Shown here: in pieces, positions 49,408 through 59,011 of the stretch
How positions within the stretch are numbered: position 1 is the first letter of the stretch
Layout of the letters: each line of letters starts with the position of its first letter
Source of the DNA: Euzebya rosea
GTDB taxonomy: Bacteria > Actinomycetota > Nitriliruptoria > Euzebyales > Euzebyaceae
DNA: 64,000 nt
Assembly (NCBI RefSeq): GCF_003073135.1
Contig: NZ_PGDQ01000008.1
Location: 62,001-126,000 of the forward strand
Direction: 5' to 3'
The notes under the pieces: generated by a model
The model's input: the letters and a program-made list of their open reading frames with translations, nothing else
Databases searched by the model: none
Told to the model about the DNA's origin: nothing
Program-made: the position numbers and the translations under genes

Positions 49408-50649
49408 ATGACGCCACCGGAGCCGGTCGCGGGGTCATCCGCGAGATCGTTCGAGGAGGGGACGCCTCCCCGACGACGTTGGCTCGGGCTGGTGCTGGCG
49501 GTGCTGGTGCTGGTCGGCATGGGCTGGCTGGCCCGGCCGGCCCCCGAGGAACCTCCCGAGCTGGTGGTCTCGGAGTCCCCCGAGCCCGCGCCCTCGGCGA
49601 CGCCGACCCTCCAACCGGAGCCCGTCGGCCCCCCGGTGGCGACCGGCCGCTGGACGGTGCTGCCCGCGGCCGAGGCCACCGCGCGGACCCGGCAGTCGAT
49701 GCTCTGGACGGGCAGCGAAGTCCTGGTCTTCGGCGGCCAGCCCGACCCCGGCGTGGACACCGGGCTGGTGCTGGACCCGGCGACCGGCACCTGGCGGCGG
49801 ATGGCGGAGTCTCCGATCGGCAGCCGCAGCGGGCACACAGCGGTGTGGACCGGTGAGGAGATGATCGTGTTCGAGGGTGCCCCGGTCGGGCAGGCGGCGG
49901 CGGTCGCCGCCCAGGACGTCGACGGGGCGGCCTACGACCCGGCCACCGACACGTGGCGAGCGATCGCCCGTGCGCCGGTCAACCCCCGGTCGGGCCACGT
50001 GGCGGTGTGGACGGGTGCGGAGATGCTGGTCTTCGGCGGTTCGCGCACGTTCGAGACCAACGTGCAGGCCGGCGCCTACGACCCGGACGCCGACACGTGG
50101 CGGCTGACCGCGCCGGCCCCCCTGCCGCGGGGGTTCGGCCTGATCGCCGGGGTCTGGACGGGCGAGGAGGCGGTGTTCTGGACGGGGAAGGGCCCCGAGG
50201 ACGTCGCGGCCTACGACCCGACCACCGACACGTGGCGGCTGCTGCCCCCCTCACCGGTGGGCATGCGGTCGGTGGCAGCGACGTGGACGGGACGGGAGAT
50301 GGTCCTGTTGGGGGTGCCGGAGGCGGGCAGCGAGGACGTCGGCGGGATGGCCCTGGACATGGTGGAGGAGCGGTGGACGGTGCTTCCCCCCTCACCCCAG
50401 GCGTTCGCCGCCACACGGGTGGCGGAGTGGACGGGGGAGCAGATCGTCATGCTGGGCGGCCCACAGGACCAGCCCGGCGTGGCGTGGACCCCGTCACGGG
50501 CGACGTGGGAGGTGCTGCCCCCCGCACCCCAGCCCGCCACCAGCGGCCACAGCGCCGTGTGGATCGGCGACTCGCTGCTGCTGTGGGGCGGGTTCACCGC
50601 CGAGTGGCCGACCGCGACCGGCGCGGTCTGGACCCCCACCCCCGGCTGA
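49408..50649 (+). CDS. Membrane-anchored Kelch-repeat protein
   Basis: 413 residues from ATG 49408. One transmembrane segment at about 28-47 (LGLVLAVLVLVGMGWLA), then a Pro/Ser/Glu linker, then about six Kelch-type repeats of form VWTGxEMLVFGG...YDPxTDTWR. The repeats should form a beta-propeller outside the cell. Kelch repeats mediate protein or sugar binding. No catalytic signature. It is divergent from purF. Confidence 0.85.
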   Translation: MTPPEPVAGSSARSFEEGTPPRRRWLGLVLAVLVLVGMGWLARPAPEEPPELVVSESPEPAPSATPTLQPEPVGPPVATGRWTVLPAAEATARTRQSMLWTGSEVLVFGGQPDPGVDTGLVLDPATGTWRRMAESPIGSRSGHTAVWTGEEMIVFEGAPVGQAAAVAAQDVDGAAYDPATDTWRAIARAPVNPRSGHVAVWTGAEMLVFGGSRTFETNVQAGAYDPDADTWRLTAPAPLPRGFGLIAGVWTGEEAVFWTGKGPEDVAAYDPTTDTWRLLPPSPVGMRSVAATWTGREMVLLGVPEAGSEDVGGMALDMVEERWTVLPPSPQAFAATRVAEWTGEQIVMLGGPQDQPGVAWTPSRATWEVLPPAPQPATSGHSAVWIGDSLLLWGGFTAEWPTATGAVWTPTPG

Positions 50650-50663
50650 CCCGGACCGCCGCT

Positions 50664-50704
50664 TGTCGGGTTCTGGGCCGCCCGTCGCGAACACCCGACA
50701 CGCG
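50664..50704. terminator. Hairpin of the repeated intergenic family (second copy)
   Basis: TGTCGGGT at 50664-50671 pairs with ACCCGACA at 50693-50700; loop GGGCCGCCCGTCGC as in the copy at 5628-5672. It lies between convergent genes. Confidence 0.65.
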
Positions 50705-50727
50705 TCCGGGGGTGGGTGGGTCGACCG

Positions 50728-52974
50728 CTACTGGCCGCCGAACAGGTCGGGGAGGACGCGGGCCCGGCGGGCGGCCAGGTCGTCGAGGTCCAGGTCGAGG
50801 GTGCCGCCGACCAGGCGACGGGCGGCGGTGGTCATGCCGACCGGCTCGAGGTGCAGGTCGTGCTCGGCGGCCAGGGCCTGCAGGCCGCGGATGTCGTCGG
50901 TGGAGACCACGACGCGGGACGGGGACTCGGAGAACCACATCTGGGACTCCGGCAGCGCGTCGGGCAGGTCGACGGTCACGCCAACGTCGGCGCCGCAGGA
51001 CTCGACGAGGTTGGCCAGCAGCCCACCGTCGGCGATGTCGTGGGCGCTCTTCACGACCTCACCCTCGGCAGCCGCGGCCAGGAAGGCGTGCAGGCGCTTC
51101 TCCAGCGCGAGGTCGATCGGGGCCAGGCGTCCGGCGATCCGGTCGTTGGTGACCCAGTCCCACTCGCTGCCGGCCAGGCCGGGCGCGGTGCGGGCGCCGA
51201 CGATGACGACGGCGTGGCCGGCACCCGTGAAGGTGCTGCCGAGCGGGCGGGTCACGTCGGGGTGGATGCCGAGGACGCCCATGACCGGCGTCGGGTGGAC
51301 GGCAACGTCACCGGTCTGGTTGTAGAAGCTGACGTTGCCGCCGGTGATGGGGGTGCCGAGCGCGATGCAGGCCTCGCCCATGCCGGTGATGACGTCGCGG
51401 AACTGGCCCATGATCTCGGGCCGCTCCGGCGATCCGAAGTTCAGGCAGTTGGTGGCGGCCACCGGGGTCGCACCGGTGCAGGCGACGTTGCGAGCGGCCT
51501 CGGCGACGACGCGTCGTGCGCCCTCCGTCGGATCCAGGGCGCACAGGCGGCCGTTGCCGTCGGTGGCCATGGCGATGCCGCGCTTGACCCCGGGCTCCAG
51601 CCGGAGGACCGCGGCGTCGCCACCGATCCCGGCGACGGTGCCGTGGCCGACGATGGAGTCGTACTGCTGGGTCACCCAGTCGGCCGGCACGAGGTTGGGC
51701 GACAGCAGGACGGCCTCGGCGTGGGCGGTCAGGTCACCCTCGGGGGCCTCGGCGTCGACGTCGACGTCGGCGTTCGGGTGCACCCAGTCGCGCACGGGGC
51801 GTTCGTAGGTGGGGCCGTCGTGGGCCAGCGACCCGGCGGGCGCGTCGTGGACCAGCTCGCCACGGCGGGTAAAGACCAGGCGGTCGCCCTCGACGACCCG
51901 GCCGATGGGGGTGGCGTCGATCTGCCAGCGCCGGCAGATCTCCAGCACCTCCTCCAGGCGGTCGGGGGAGACCAGCGCCAGCATGCGCTCCTGGGACTCC
52001 GAGCAGAGGATCTCCCAGGCGTCCATCGACGCCTCGCGCAGCAGCACGTCGTCGAGGTCGACGCTCATGCCGAGGCCCGCGGCCGACGCCATCTCCGAGG
52101 TCGAGCAGGCGATGCCCGCCGCACCCATGTCCTGGATGCCCGACAGCAGGTCGGTGCGGTACAGCTCGAGGCACGACTCGATCAGCTGCTTGCCGGCGAA
52201 CGGGTCGCCGACCTGGACGTTGGGGCGCTTGGCGTCGTCGACTCCGTCCTCGCCGAACTCGTCCGAGGCGAGGATGCTGGCGCCGCCGATGCCGTCGCGG
52301 CCGGTGCGCTGGCCGATCAGGACGGCGATGTCGCCGGTGTTCTCGGCACGGGCCAGCTGGATGTTGTCGGCCGGCAGCGTGCCGACGCAGAAGACGTTGA
52401 CCAGCGGGTTGCCGTTGTAGCAGGGGTCGAACGACAGCTCGCCGCCGACGGTGGGCACGCCGATGGAGTTGCCGTAGTGGGAGATGCCGCGGACCACGCC
52501 GTCGACGACCCACTTGGTCTTGTCCAGCGACGGGTCGCCGAACCGCAGGGGATCCATGAGCGCGATCGGGCGGGCGCCCATCGTGAGGATGTCGCGGATG
52601 ATCCCGCCGACCCCGGTCGCCGCACCCTGGAAGGGCTCGACGAAGGAGGGGTGGTTGTGGGACTCGATCTTGAACGTGACGGCCATCCCGTCACCCACGT
52701 CGACCACACCGGCGTTCTCGCCGGGACCGACGAGGATGCGGTCACCCTCGGTCGGCAGGGTCTTGAGGTAGATCTTGGAGGACTTGTAGGAGCAGTGCTC
52801 CGACCACATCACCGAGTACGTGCCCAGCTCCGCGGGGGAGGGCTGCCGGCCCAGCGTCTCGACGATCCGATCGAACTCGTCGTCGGTCAGGCCGAGCTCG
52901 GTGGCCAGGGTGCGCGGATCGGGCGCGGGGGCAGGAGTCGGCTGCGCGGAAGCGTGGTCGTGAGTCGTGCTCAT
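50728..52974 (-). CDS. purL: Phosphoribosylformylglycinamidine synthase, large subunit
   Basis: 748 residues, the small PurL form that needs separate PurQ and Pur[43 protein letters not shown], and the second-half [16 protein letters not shown] are signatures. With purQ and purS present in the same region the FGAM synthase complex is complete. A TACCCT box ten bases upstream of the ATG suggests a very short leader. Confidence 0.97.
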   Translation of the reverse strand: MSTTHDHASAQPTPAPAPDPRTLATELGLTDDEFDRIVETLGRQPSPAELGTYSVMWSEHCSYKSSKIYLKTLPTEGDRILVGPGENAGVVDVGDGMAVTFKIESHNHPSFVEPFQGAATGVGGIIRDILTMGARPIALMDPLRFGDPSLDKTKWVVDGVVRGISHYGNSIGVPTVGGELSFDPCYNGNPLVNVFCVGTLPADNIQLARAENTGDIAVLIGQRTGRDGIGGASILASDEFGEDGVDDAKRPNVQVGDPFAGKQLIESCLELYRTDLLSGIQDMGAAGIACSTSEMASAAGLGMSVDLDDVLLREASMDAWEILCSESQERMLALVSPDRLEEVLEICRRWQIDATPIGRVVEGDRLVFTRRGELVHDAPAGSLAHDGPTYERPVRDWVHPNADVDVDAEAPEGDLTAHAEAVLLSPNLVPADWVTQQYDSIVGHGTVAGIGGDAAVLRLEPGVKRGIAMATDGNGRLCALDPTEGARRVVAEAARNVACTGATPVAATNCLNFGSPERPEIMGQFRDVITGMGEACIALGTPITGGNVSFYNQTGDVAVHPTPVMGVLGIHPDVTRPLGSTFTGAGHAVVIVGARTAPGLAGSEWDWVTNDRIAGRLAPIDLALEKRLHAFLAAAAEGEVVKSAHDIADGGLLANLVESCGADVGVTVDLPDALPESQMWFSESPSRVVVSTDDIRGLQALAAEHDLHLEPVGMTTAARRLVGGTLDLDLDDLAARRARVLPDLFGGQ

Positions 52975-52984
52975 ACTGCCGAGG

Positions 52985-52990
52985 AGGGTA
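52985..52990 (-). promoter_or_regulatory. Predicted -10 box of purL
   Basis: TACCCT on the minus strand, ten bases before ATG 52974. Confidence 0.45.
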
Positions 52991-53076
52991 CGCGCTGCGG
53001 CCCGGACCCACCCACCGCGGGGGTGGCCGACGGCCCGGCCCGACGCCTGCAGTCAGGCGGAGGGGACGCGCCGCCG

Positions 53077-53736
53077 TCAGGCGGGGACGGACGCCCCGAC
53101 GAGCCGGTCCAGCAGGAAGGCCTTGCCGTCGGTCGAGCCGAGCAGCGCGTCGACGGCGTGCTCGGGATGCGGCATCAGGCCCGCGACGTTGCCGACCTCG
53201 TTGGTGACACCCGCGATGTTGTCGACGCTGCCGTTGGGGTTGGCGGCCTCGTCGACGGTGCCGTCGGCGTGGCAGTAGCGCAGCAGCACCTGGCCGTTGG
53301 CGGCGAGCGCGGCCGGGTCGTCGTGCACGAAGCGGCCCTCGCCGTTCTTCAGCGGGATCTCGATGACACGTCCCTCGGGACCCCAGGAGAGGTGCTGGTT
53401 GCGGTGGATGAACCGCAGGCCGATGTTGCGGGTCAGGGCACCGGGCAGCAGCCCGGCCTCGCAGAGGACCTGGAAGCCGTTGCAGATGCCGAGGACGCGG
53501 CCACCGTCGTTGGCGAACTCAACGATCGAGCTCATCGCGGGGGAGAAGCGCGCGATGGCGCCGGCGCGCAGGTAGTCACCGTAGGAGAAGCCGCCCGGGA
53601 CGACGACGGCGTCGACGTCCTGGAGGTCGGCGTCCCCGTGCCACAGGCGAACGGGGTCGTGGCCGATCTGCTCGACCGCGTACGCGGTGTCGCGGTCGTC
53701 GCAGGTGCCCGGGAAGGTGACGATGCCGATGCGCAT
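53077..53736 (-). CDS. purQ: Phosphoribosylformylglycinamidine synthase, glutaminase subunit
   Basis: 219 residues. [36 protein letters not shown] (nucleophile Cys) and [10 protein letters not shown] (His-Glu) give the class I glutamine amidotransferase triad. It supplies ammonia to PurL. TACCCT seven bases upstream of the ATG predicts a leaderless transcript. Confidence 0.97.
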   Translation of the reverse strand: MRIGIVTFPGTCDDRDTAYAVEQIGHDPVRLWHGDADLQDVDAVVVPGGFSYGDYLRAGAIARFSPAMSSIVEFANDGGRVLGICNGFQVLCEAGLLPGALTRNIGLRFIHRNQHLSWGPEGRVIEIPLKNGEGRFVHDDPAALAANGQVLLRYCHADGTVDEAANPNGSVDNIAGVTNEVGNVAGLMPHPEHAVDALLGSTDGKAFLLDRLVGASVPA

Positions 53737-53743
53737 GCCGGGC

Positions 53744-53749
53744 AGGGTA
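53744..53749 (-). promoter_or_regulatory. Predicted leaderless -10 box of purQ
   Basis: TACCCT on the minus strand, seven bases before ATG 53736. Confidence 0.55.
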
Positions 53750-53754
53750 CCCGG

Positions 53755-54372
53755 TCAGTCCAGCGGGTTGCCCTCCGGCGGGTTCTCGACCTCGAACTCG
53801 GGCACGGGACGCTCGCGGCCCTCCTCGATGGTCTCCGCGACGCCGTTCAGCTCGATGTCGGCGATCAGCCACTCCATCTCCTGGATCTCACGACGCTGCG
53901 CGCGGATAATCTCGTCGGCGAGCTGGCGGACGCGGACGTCCTGGATGTCGGCGCGGGTGGACGTCAGGACCGCGATCGAGTGGTGGGGGATCATCGCCTT
54001 CATGTACTCGCTGCCGTCGACGGTGAGCTGGCTGCGGACGAGGAAGAGGGAGCCGGCGAACACGATGACCGATCCGATGACGATGGCGGTGTTCAGCCCT
54101 TTCCGGCTGTACATGCGCCACATGAACCCGATCATGATCGCCGACATGACCGATCCCATGAGCAGCGCCATCCACGCGCGGGTCTCGCTCCACTGGATGT
54201 GCCCCCACGCGTAGGTGTTGAGGTACATCAGGAGGAACATCACCACCGTCGAGGTGGCGATCATGGCGAAGAAGCGGCCGTAGCCCATCCCGCCGCCGCC
54301 GTCGTCGTCCGCCCGGTCGTGGCGCGGCGACTCGGCCGTGCGTAGGTCGATCTCGTGGTTGACGTCCTGCAT
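53755..54372 (-). CDS. DUF305 membrane protein
   Basis: 205 residues. Three hydrophobic segments between about 28 and 110, then the DUF305 core GSEYMKAMIPHHSIAVLTSTRA and AQRREIQEMEWLIADIELNG, with the MIPHH motif that is thought to bind metal. The soluble part is probably outside the membrane. Family function is unknown, often linked to copper. Start has AGGAGGT. It is inserted between purQ and purS, unrelated in function. Confidence 0.85.
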   Translation of the reverse strand: MQDVNHEIDLRTAESPRHDRADDDGGGGMGYGRFFAMIATSTVVMFLLMYLNTYAWGHIQWSETRAWMALLMGSVMSAIMIGFMWRMYSRKGLNTAIVIGSVIVFAGSLFLVRSQLTVDGSEYMKAMIPHHSIAVLTSTRADIQDVRVRQLADEIIRAQRREIQEMEWLIADIELNGVAETIEEGRERPVPEFEVENPPEGNPLD

Positions 54373-54442
54373 GTGAGGGACCTCCTGGGTGATGTCGGTT
54401 CACCCGTTCACGTTCCCGACGACCCGACGCCGGAAACGCGAC

Positions 54443-55198
54443 CTACCGGAATCCCTCGGCCTCCAGCGCGCCCAGCGGGTCGGCCAGCGCCAGCAGGGCC
54501 GCGGCGTCGTTGCACGCACGCGAGCGGTCGTCGGGCAGGAACATGCGGCCGCAGATCTCGGCCTCGGCCTGCCGTGCGAGCAAGGCTCCCGCGGCGGTCC
54601 CGACGGGCTCCTCCAGCCAGGTGGTGTCGTGCACGATCAGCGGCCCGATCCACAGGGGGTCGGTCCCGTCGCGGGCGAGCCTCGCGTTGACCAGGACCAC
54701 CGGCACGTCCCCTCCGGTGTCCAGGGTCGAGTCGACGCCGGTCGCCTCGAACTGGGCGAACCGCACGACACCACCGGCCCGGGCGAAGGACTGCAGGCGA
54801 CGTGCGATCGCCTCGGGGAGGACAAGCTCGCACAGCTCGTCGACGGCGTCGGCGATGCGGTCGATGTCGACGGCGGTGCCACCTGCACGGATGCCCTCGA
54901 GCAGCGCGCAGGACGGCGACAGCTCGAGCGGGTCGAGGTCACCGACGTTGTACTCGCCGACCGCGGTGGTCAGGGTCGACCCCTCCACCGGTGGTGGACG
55001 CCGTGCCGCGACCGGGACCTCCTCGGGCCCGAAGGCGACGAACGCCCAGATCAGGACCCCGATGGCCGCGGGGATCGCCGCGAGGCCGAGCAGGACGAAC
55101 CAGCGGGGCAGCAGCGGGTCCTCGAGCTCACCCGTCCGGGCGCCCTCGTAGACCGACACGGCCCGACGCGCGCCGGGCTGTGGGTCCGGTCCGGCCAT
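54443..55198 (-). CDS. Hypothetical membrane-anchored protein
   Basis: 251 residues. One transmembrane helix (about 32-56, PRWFVLLGLAAIPAAIGVLIWAFVAF) and an extracytoplasmic domain with four cysteines (SPSCALLEG, DELCELV, AEICGRMF, RACNDA) that could form two disulfides. IVHDTTWLEEPVGTAAGALLARQAEAEICG is Ala/Glu-rich. I do not recognise a family. It begins seven bases after the purS stop, inside the purine region. Confidence 0.75.
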   Translation of the reverse strand: MAGPDPQPGARRAVSVYEGARTGELEDPLLPRWFVLLGLAAIPAAIGVLIWAFVAFGPEEVPVAARRPPPVEGSTLTTAVGEYNVGDLDPLELSPSCALLEGIRAGGTAVDIDRIADAVDELCELVLPEAIARRLQSFARAGGVVRFAQFEATGVDSTLDTGGDVPVVLVNARLARDGTDPLWIGPLIVHDTTWLEEPVGTAAGALLARQAEAEICGRMFLPDDRSRACNDAAALLALADPLGALEAEGFR

Positions 55199-55204
55199 GC
55201 CGGA

Positions 55205-55450
55205 TCAGCCGTCGACGACGGTGACGGTGTAGGCCTCGATCACCGGGTTGGCCAGCAGCTTGTCGGCCACGGCCTCCGCGAGCCCCTGGACGTCGGTCAC
55301 GTCGTCGTCGATCACCAGCTCGATGTGCTTGCCGATCCGCACCTCGGCGACACCCTCGAAGCCCATGGTGGGCAGGGCACGTTCGACGGCCTGGCCCTGG
55401 GGGTCCAGGATCTCGTGCTTCAGCATCACATCGACGTTCACGCGGGGCAT
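55205..55450 (-). CDS. purS: Phosphoribosylformylglycinamidine synthase, PurS subunit
   Basis: 81 residues from ATG 55450. RVNVDVMLKHEILDPQGQAVERALPTMGFEGVAEVRIGKHIEL is typical. PurS bridges PurL and PurQ. One base separates it from the purC stop, so purC and purS are one operon. Confidence 0.95.
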   Translation of the reverse strand: MPRVNVDVMLKHEILDPQGQAVERALPTMGFEGVAEVRIGKHIELVIDDDVTDVQGLAEAVADKLLANPVIEAYTVTVVDG

Positions 55451-55451
55451 G

Positions 55452-56357
55452 TCAGGTCCAGTCGGAGAAGGGGAGGCCGGTGAGCAGCTCGTAGGCCTCA
55501 ACGTATCGGGAGCGGGTGCGCTGCACGATCTCGTCGGGCAGCTCGGGGCCGGGAGGGGTCTTGTCCCAGTCCAGCGTCTCGAGCCAGTCGCGGACGTACT
55601 GCTTGTCGAACGATCGCTGGGCGCGTCCGGGTTCGTAATCGTCGGCGGGCCAGAAGCGGGACGAGTCGGGGGTCAGCACCTCGTCGATGAGCACGATCTC
55701 GCCGTCCACGAGGCCGAACTCGAACTTGGTGTCGGCGAGGATGATGCCCCGCTCGCGGGCGTGGTCGGCCGCCCGGCCGTACAGCTCGAGGGTCAGGTCG
55801 CGGACACGTTCGGCGACGTCGAGCCCGACGATGTCGACCGCGGTGGCGAAGTCGATGTTCTCGTCGTGGTCGCCGAGCTCGGCCTTGGTCGCCGGGGTGA
55901 ACAGCACCTCGGGCAGCTGCTGGGACTCCTGCAGGCCCTCGGGGAGCGCGATGCCGCAGACGGTCCCGTCGGCGCGGTACTCCTTCCAGCCCGATCCCGA
56001 CAGGTACCCACGGGCCACGCACTCGATCGCCAGCGGCTGCGCCCGTCGGCACAACATCGAGCGGCCGGCCAGCACGTCGGCGTGGTCGGCCAGTCCCTCG
56101 GGGAAGTCCGCCGGGTCGGTGGCGATCAGGTGGGTGGCGACGACGTCCCCCAGCCGGTCCAGCCAGAACGCGGTCATGGCCGTCAGCACCTTGCCCTTGT
56201 CGGGGATCGGGGTCGGCATGACCACGTCGAAGGCGCTGATGCGGTCGCTGGCGACCAGCAGCAGCTGGTCCTCGCCGACCGCGAAGATCTCGCGGACCTT
56301 GCCGGCGCCGAGGCGGGTGACGCCGGGCAGTGCGGCGACGGAGTCGAGTTCGCTCAT
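55452..56357 (-). CDS. purC: SAICAR synthetase
   Basis: 301 residues from ATG 56357. GAGKVREIFAVGEDQLLLVASDRISAFDVVMPTPIPDKG, CVARGYLSGSGWKEYRADG and LADTKFEFGLVDGEIVLIDEVLTPDSSRFW are signatures of the eukaryote-like or actinobacterial form. It joins aspartate to CAIR. TACCCT eight bases upstream of the ATG indicates a leaderless start. Confidence 0.97.
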   Translation of the reverse strand: MSELDSVAALPGVTRLGAGKVREIFAVGEDQLLLVASDRISAFDVVMPTPIPDKGKVLTAMTAFWLDRLGDVVATHLIATDPADFPEGLADHADVLAGRSMLCRRAQPLAIECVARGYLSGSGWKEYRADGTVCGIALPEGLQESQQLPEVLFTPATKAELGDHDENIDFATAVDIVGLDVAERVRDLTLELYGRAADHARERGIILADTKFEFGLVDGEIVLIDEVLTPDSSRFWPADDYEPGRAQRSFDKQYVRDWLETLDWDKTPPGPELPDEIVQRTRSRYVEAYELLTGLPFSDWT

Positions 56358-56365
56358 GGCCGCCG

Positions 56366-56371
56366 AGGGTA
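56366..56371 (-). promoter_or_regulatory. Predicted leaderless -10 box of purC
   Basis: TACCCT on the minus strand, eight bases before ATG 56357. Confidence 0.55.
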
Positions 56372-56559
56372 AAGGACCGGAGCCGCCGTTCCACACGTCC
56401 GTCAGGTTGCCGACCCTTCAGCCGTACCCGTGCCCGAGGACTACGCTGCACCGCGCAGCGACGACGGTCGCTGCCGCCCCGTCGCCGATCGAACGGGAGA
56501 CCCCCATCACCCCCACCGCCGACACCGGACCGACCCCCAGCGGGGAGGTCCGTCGCCAC

Positions 56560-56814
56560 GTGCGCGTCGAGGGGCACGTCCAGGGGGTCTTCTACCGCGC
56601 CACCACCCAGCGGACGGCCCGTGAGCACGGCACGACCGGGTGGATCCGCAACCGGCCCGACGGCACCGTGGAGCTGGAGGTGCAGGGGCCGGCCGACGCG
56701 GTCGAGCGGGTCGTGGCGTTCTGCCGGTCCGGGCCGTCCGACGCCCGGGTCGTCCAGGTCCTGGTGGACGACCGGCCGACCGTCGACGGCGAGGAGGACT
56801 TCGAGGTGCGATGA
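56560..56814 (+). CDS. acyP: Acylphosphatase; start uncertain
   Basis: 84 residues from GTG 56560. VRVEGHVQGVFYRATTQRTA has the phosphate loop and catalytic Arg, and TTGWIRNRPDGTVELEVQG the catalytic Asn. GTG 56560 is the first canonical start but cuts close to the first strand. An ATC codon at 56506, seven bases after GGGAG, would add 18 residues and looks like a changed ATG. A -10-like TACGCT is at 56442-56447. The stop overlaps the next gene (ATGA). Confidence 0.82.
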   Translation: MRVEGHVQGVFYRATTQRTAREHGTTGWIRNRPDGTVELEVQGPADAVERVVAFCRSGPSDARVVQVLVDDRPTVDGEEDFEVR

Positions 56815-57767
56815 CCGTCCGGCTGTCCTCTCCCGACAAGGTCCTGTGGCCCGATGTCGGCCTGACCAAGGCGGACCTGTTCGCCTACGTCACCGACGCG
56901 GCCCCGCGCCTGCTGCCGCAGGTGGTCGACCGGCCGTTGTCGCTCAAGCGCTTCCCCAAGGGCGTGCAGGGCAAGGGGTTCTTCCAGAAGGACCTGCCCG
57001 ACCACGCGCCCGAGACGATCGGCCGATGGCGGGTGTGGGCCGACTCGGCCGACCGCGAGGTGGCCTACGCCCTGGTCGACGACGTCGACGGCCTCCAGTG
57101 GCTGGCCCAGCAGAACACCATCGAGCTGCATCCGGCGCTGCTTCGCGTCGACCGTCCCGACCGCGCGGACCAGCTCGTGTTCGACATCGATCCCGGCCCG
57201 ATGCAGGTCCCACCGGGCCGGGTGGCCCTGTGGGTCAAGGAGGTCCTGGACGAGCTCGAGCTGGCGGCCCGGGTGAAGACCTCCGGCGGCAAGGGGGTCC
57301 ACGTGATCGTTCCGATCGAGCGTCGCTACGGGCCCGAGCTGCTGCGGCCGCTCACCCTCGCGATCGCCCGCATGGTCGCCGAGCGGCACCCCGACGAGCT
57401 GACGGTGGAGATGCGCAAGGCCGAGCGCAAGGGGCGGACGCTGGTCGACTGGTCCCGCGGGGGCGGGTCGACGCTGATCGCGGCGTGGAGCCCCCGTGCC
57501 CGGGCCGAGGCGACGGTGGCCATGCCGCTGTCGTGGGACCAGGTCGACGTCGACCTCGACCCCACCCGCTGGACGATGCGCAACGCCCTGGACCTCGACG
57601 ACCCGTGGGCCGACGACGGCGTGTCGCCGCAGCGTCTGGAGCACGCCCGGGAGGCCGTGCAGGCCGCCGGATTCGAGCTGGTCGACGCCAGCCCGCGGGA
57701 CCGCACGGCCAACGCGCTGTCCCGCGGGGGCCTGGCCCGCGACGCCGCTGGACGCCGGGGGGACTGA
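56811..57767 (+). CDS. LigD-type primase-polymerase domain protein (second of two)
   Basis: 318 residues from ATG 56811. SPDKVLWPDVGLTKADLFAYV, KRFPKGVQGKGFFQKDLPDHAP, DQLVFDIDPGPMQVP (metal-binding Asp pair), KTSGGKGVHVIVP and LVDWSRGGGSTLIAAWSPRAR define the domain. It is divergent in sequence from the copy at 41006. No Ku or ligase gene is adjacent; it is coupled to an acylphosphatase and followed by purK. Confidence 0.93.
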   Translation: MTVRLSSPDKVLWPDVGLTKADLFAYVTDAAPRLLPQVVDRPLSLKRFPKGVQGKGFFQKDLPDHAPETIGRWRVWADSADREVAYALVDDVDGLQWLAQQNTIELHPALLRVDRPDRADQLVFDIDPGPMQVPPGRVALWVKEVLDELELAARVKTSGGKGVHVIVPIERRYGPELLRPLTLAIARMVAERHPDELTVEMRKAERKGRTLVDWSRGGGSTLIAAWSPRARAEATVAMPLSWDQVDVDLDPTRWTMRNALDLDDPWADDGVSPQRLEHAREAVQAAGFELVDASPRDRTANALSRGGLARDAAGRRGD

Positions 57768-57821
57768 GCGCCACCGGGCGGTACCGGCCGACGGGTCGGG
57801 CGCGGTCCCGGACGCAGGGCG

Positions 57822-57827
57822 TATCCT
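57822..57827 (+). promoter_or_regulatory. Predicted leaderless -10 box of purK
   Basis: TATCCT, then eight bases, then GTG 57836. Confidence 0.5.
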
Positions 57828-57835
57828 CGCCGCCC

Positions 57836-59011
57836 GTGTCGACCTCCTCCCAGCCCCGCCCCCGTGAGCCCCACACCACCGTCCTCGGGATGGTCGGTGG
57901 CGGACAGCTCGCCCGCATGACCGCCCTCGACGCCGCACGCCTCGGCGTGGACGTCCGCGTCCTCGCCGGCGCCTCGGACCAGGGCGTCCGTGGCCTGTTC
58001 GAGGTGGTCGACGGCGCCCACGACGACCCGGCCGCGCTGACCCGCCTGGCCGACCAGGTCGACGTGGTGACCTTCGACCACGAGCTGGTCCCGCTGGACG
58101 CGATCGCGGCGCTGGAGGCCGACGGCCACCCGGTGCGCCCGTCGAGCACGACCCTGTCGTTCACCGACAAGCTCCACCAGCGACAGGCGTTCGCCGACGC
58201 CGGCCTGCCCGTGCCGCCGTTCGCCCGCGTCACCTCCACCGCCGAGGTCGAGGCCTTCGCTGCCGAGCACGGCTGGCCCGTCGTGCTCAAGGCCCCGCGC
58301 GGTGGCTACGACGGCCGCGGGGTCTCCGTGGCCGACGACCTGGCCGCCGCCGAGGACATGCTGGCTGCCGCGGCCGGCCGGCCGCTGCTGGCCGAGGCCC
58401 ACCTGGACCTGGCGATGGAGCTGGCCGTCCTCGTGGTCACCTCCGCAACCGGCGAACGTGCCGTCTACGACGTGGTCGAGTCGGTCCAGGTCGAGGGCAT
58501 GTGCCGTGAGGTGCACGCCGCCGCCGACCACCTGCCGGTCTCGATGGTGGCCGAGGGGCGGCGGCTGGGCGAACGCGTCGCCGACCTGGTGGAGTCCGTC
58601 GGGGTCCTGGCCGTCGAGCTGTTCGTCGTCGGCGATCAGGTGCTGGTCAACGAGATCGCCCCCCGACCGCACAACTCCGGTCACCACACCATCGACGGCT
58701 GCGTGACGTCGCAGTTCGAGAACCACGCCCGGGCGGTGCTCGGCTGGCCGCTCGGGTCCGTCGCCCCGACCGCGCCGGTCACGGTGATGGTCAACGTCGT
58801 CGGGACCGACGTCGACCCCCGCGAACGGGTGGCCGCGGTCACCGACGACGTCCGCATCCACCTGTACGGCAAGTCCGTGCGACCGGGCCGCAAGATCGGC
58901 CACGTGACCGCCACCGGTACCGATCATGCCGAGGTCGCTGAGCGCGCCCGACGGGCCGTGGCGATCCTCGAGGGCACCACCGCCACCACCAGCGCAGGAG
59001 CAACGACATGA
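57836..59011 (+). CDS. purK: 5-(carboxyamino)imidazole ribonucleotide synthase
   Basis: 391 residues from GTG 57836. [55 protein letters not shown] (ATP-grasp) and [33 protein letters not shown] are signatures. The ATG of purE lies within its last codons, so purK-purE are coupled. Confidence 0.97.
   Translation: MSTSSQPRPREPHTTVLGMVGGGQLARMTALDAARLGVDVRVLAGASDQGVRGLFEVVDGAHDDPAALTRLADQVDVVTFDHELVPLDAIAALEADGHPVRPSSTTLSFTDKLHQRQAFADAGLPVPPFARVTSTAEVEAFAAEHGWPVVLKAPRGGYDGRGVSVADDLAAAEDMLAAAAGRPLLAEAHLDLAMELAVLVVTSATGERAVYDVVESVQVEGMCREVHAAADHLPVSMVAEGRRLGERVADLVESVGVLAVELFVVGDQVLVNEIAPRPHNSGHHTIDGCVTSQFENHARAVLGWPLGSVAPTAPVTVMVNVVGTDVDPRERVAAVTDDVRIHLYGKSVRPGRKIGHVTATGTDHAEVAERARRAVAILEGTTATTSAGATT

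Noticed and set aside
50716-54345. A 1209-codon open frame on the plus strand, antisense to purL, purQ and DUF305
   Set aside because: High G+C makes stops rare in antisense frames. The translation is low-complexity and the minus-strand genes have full family matches.
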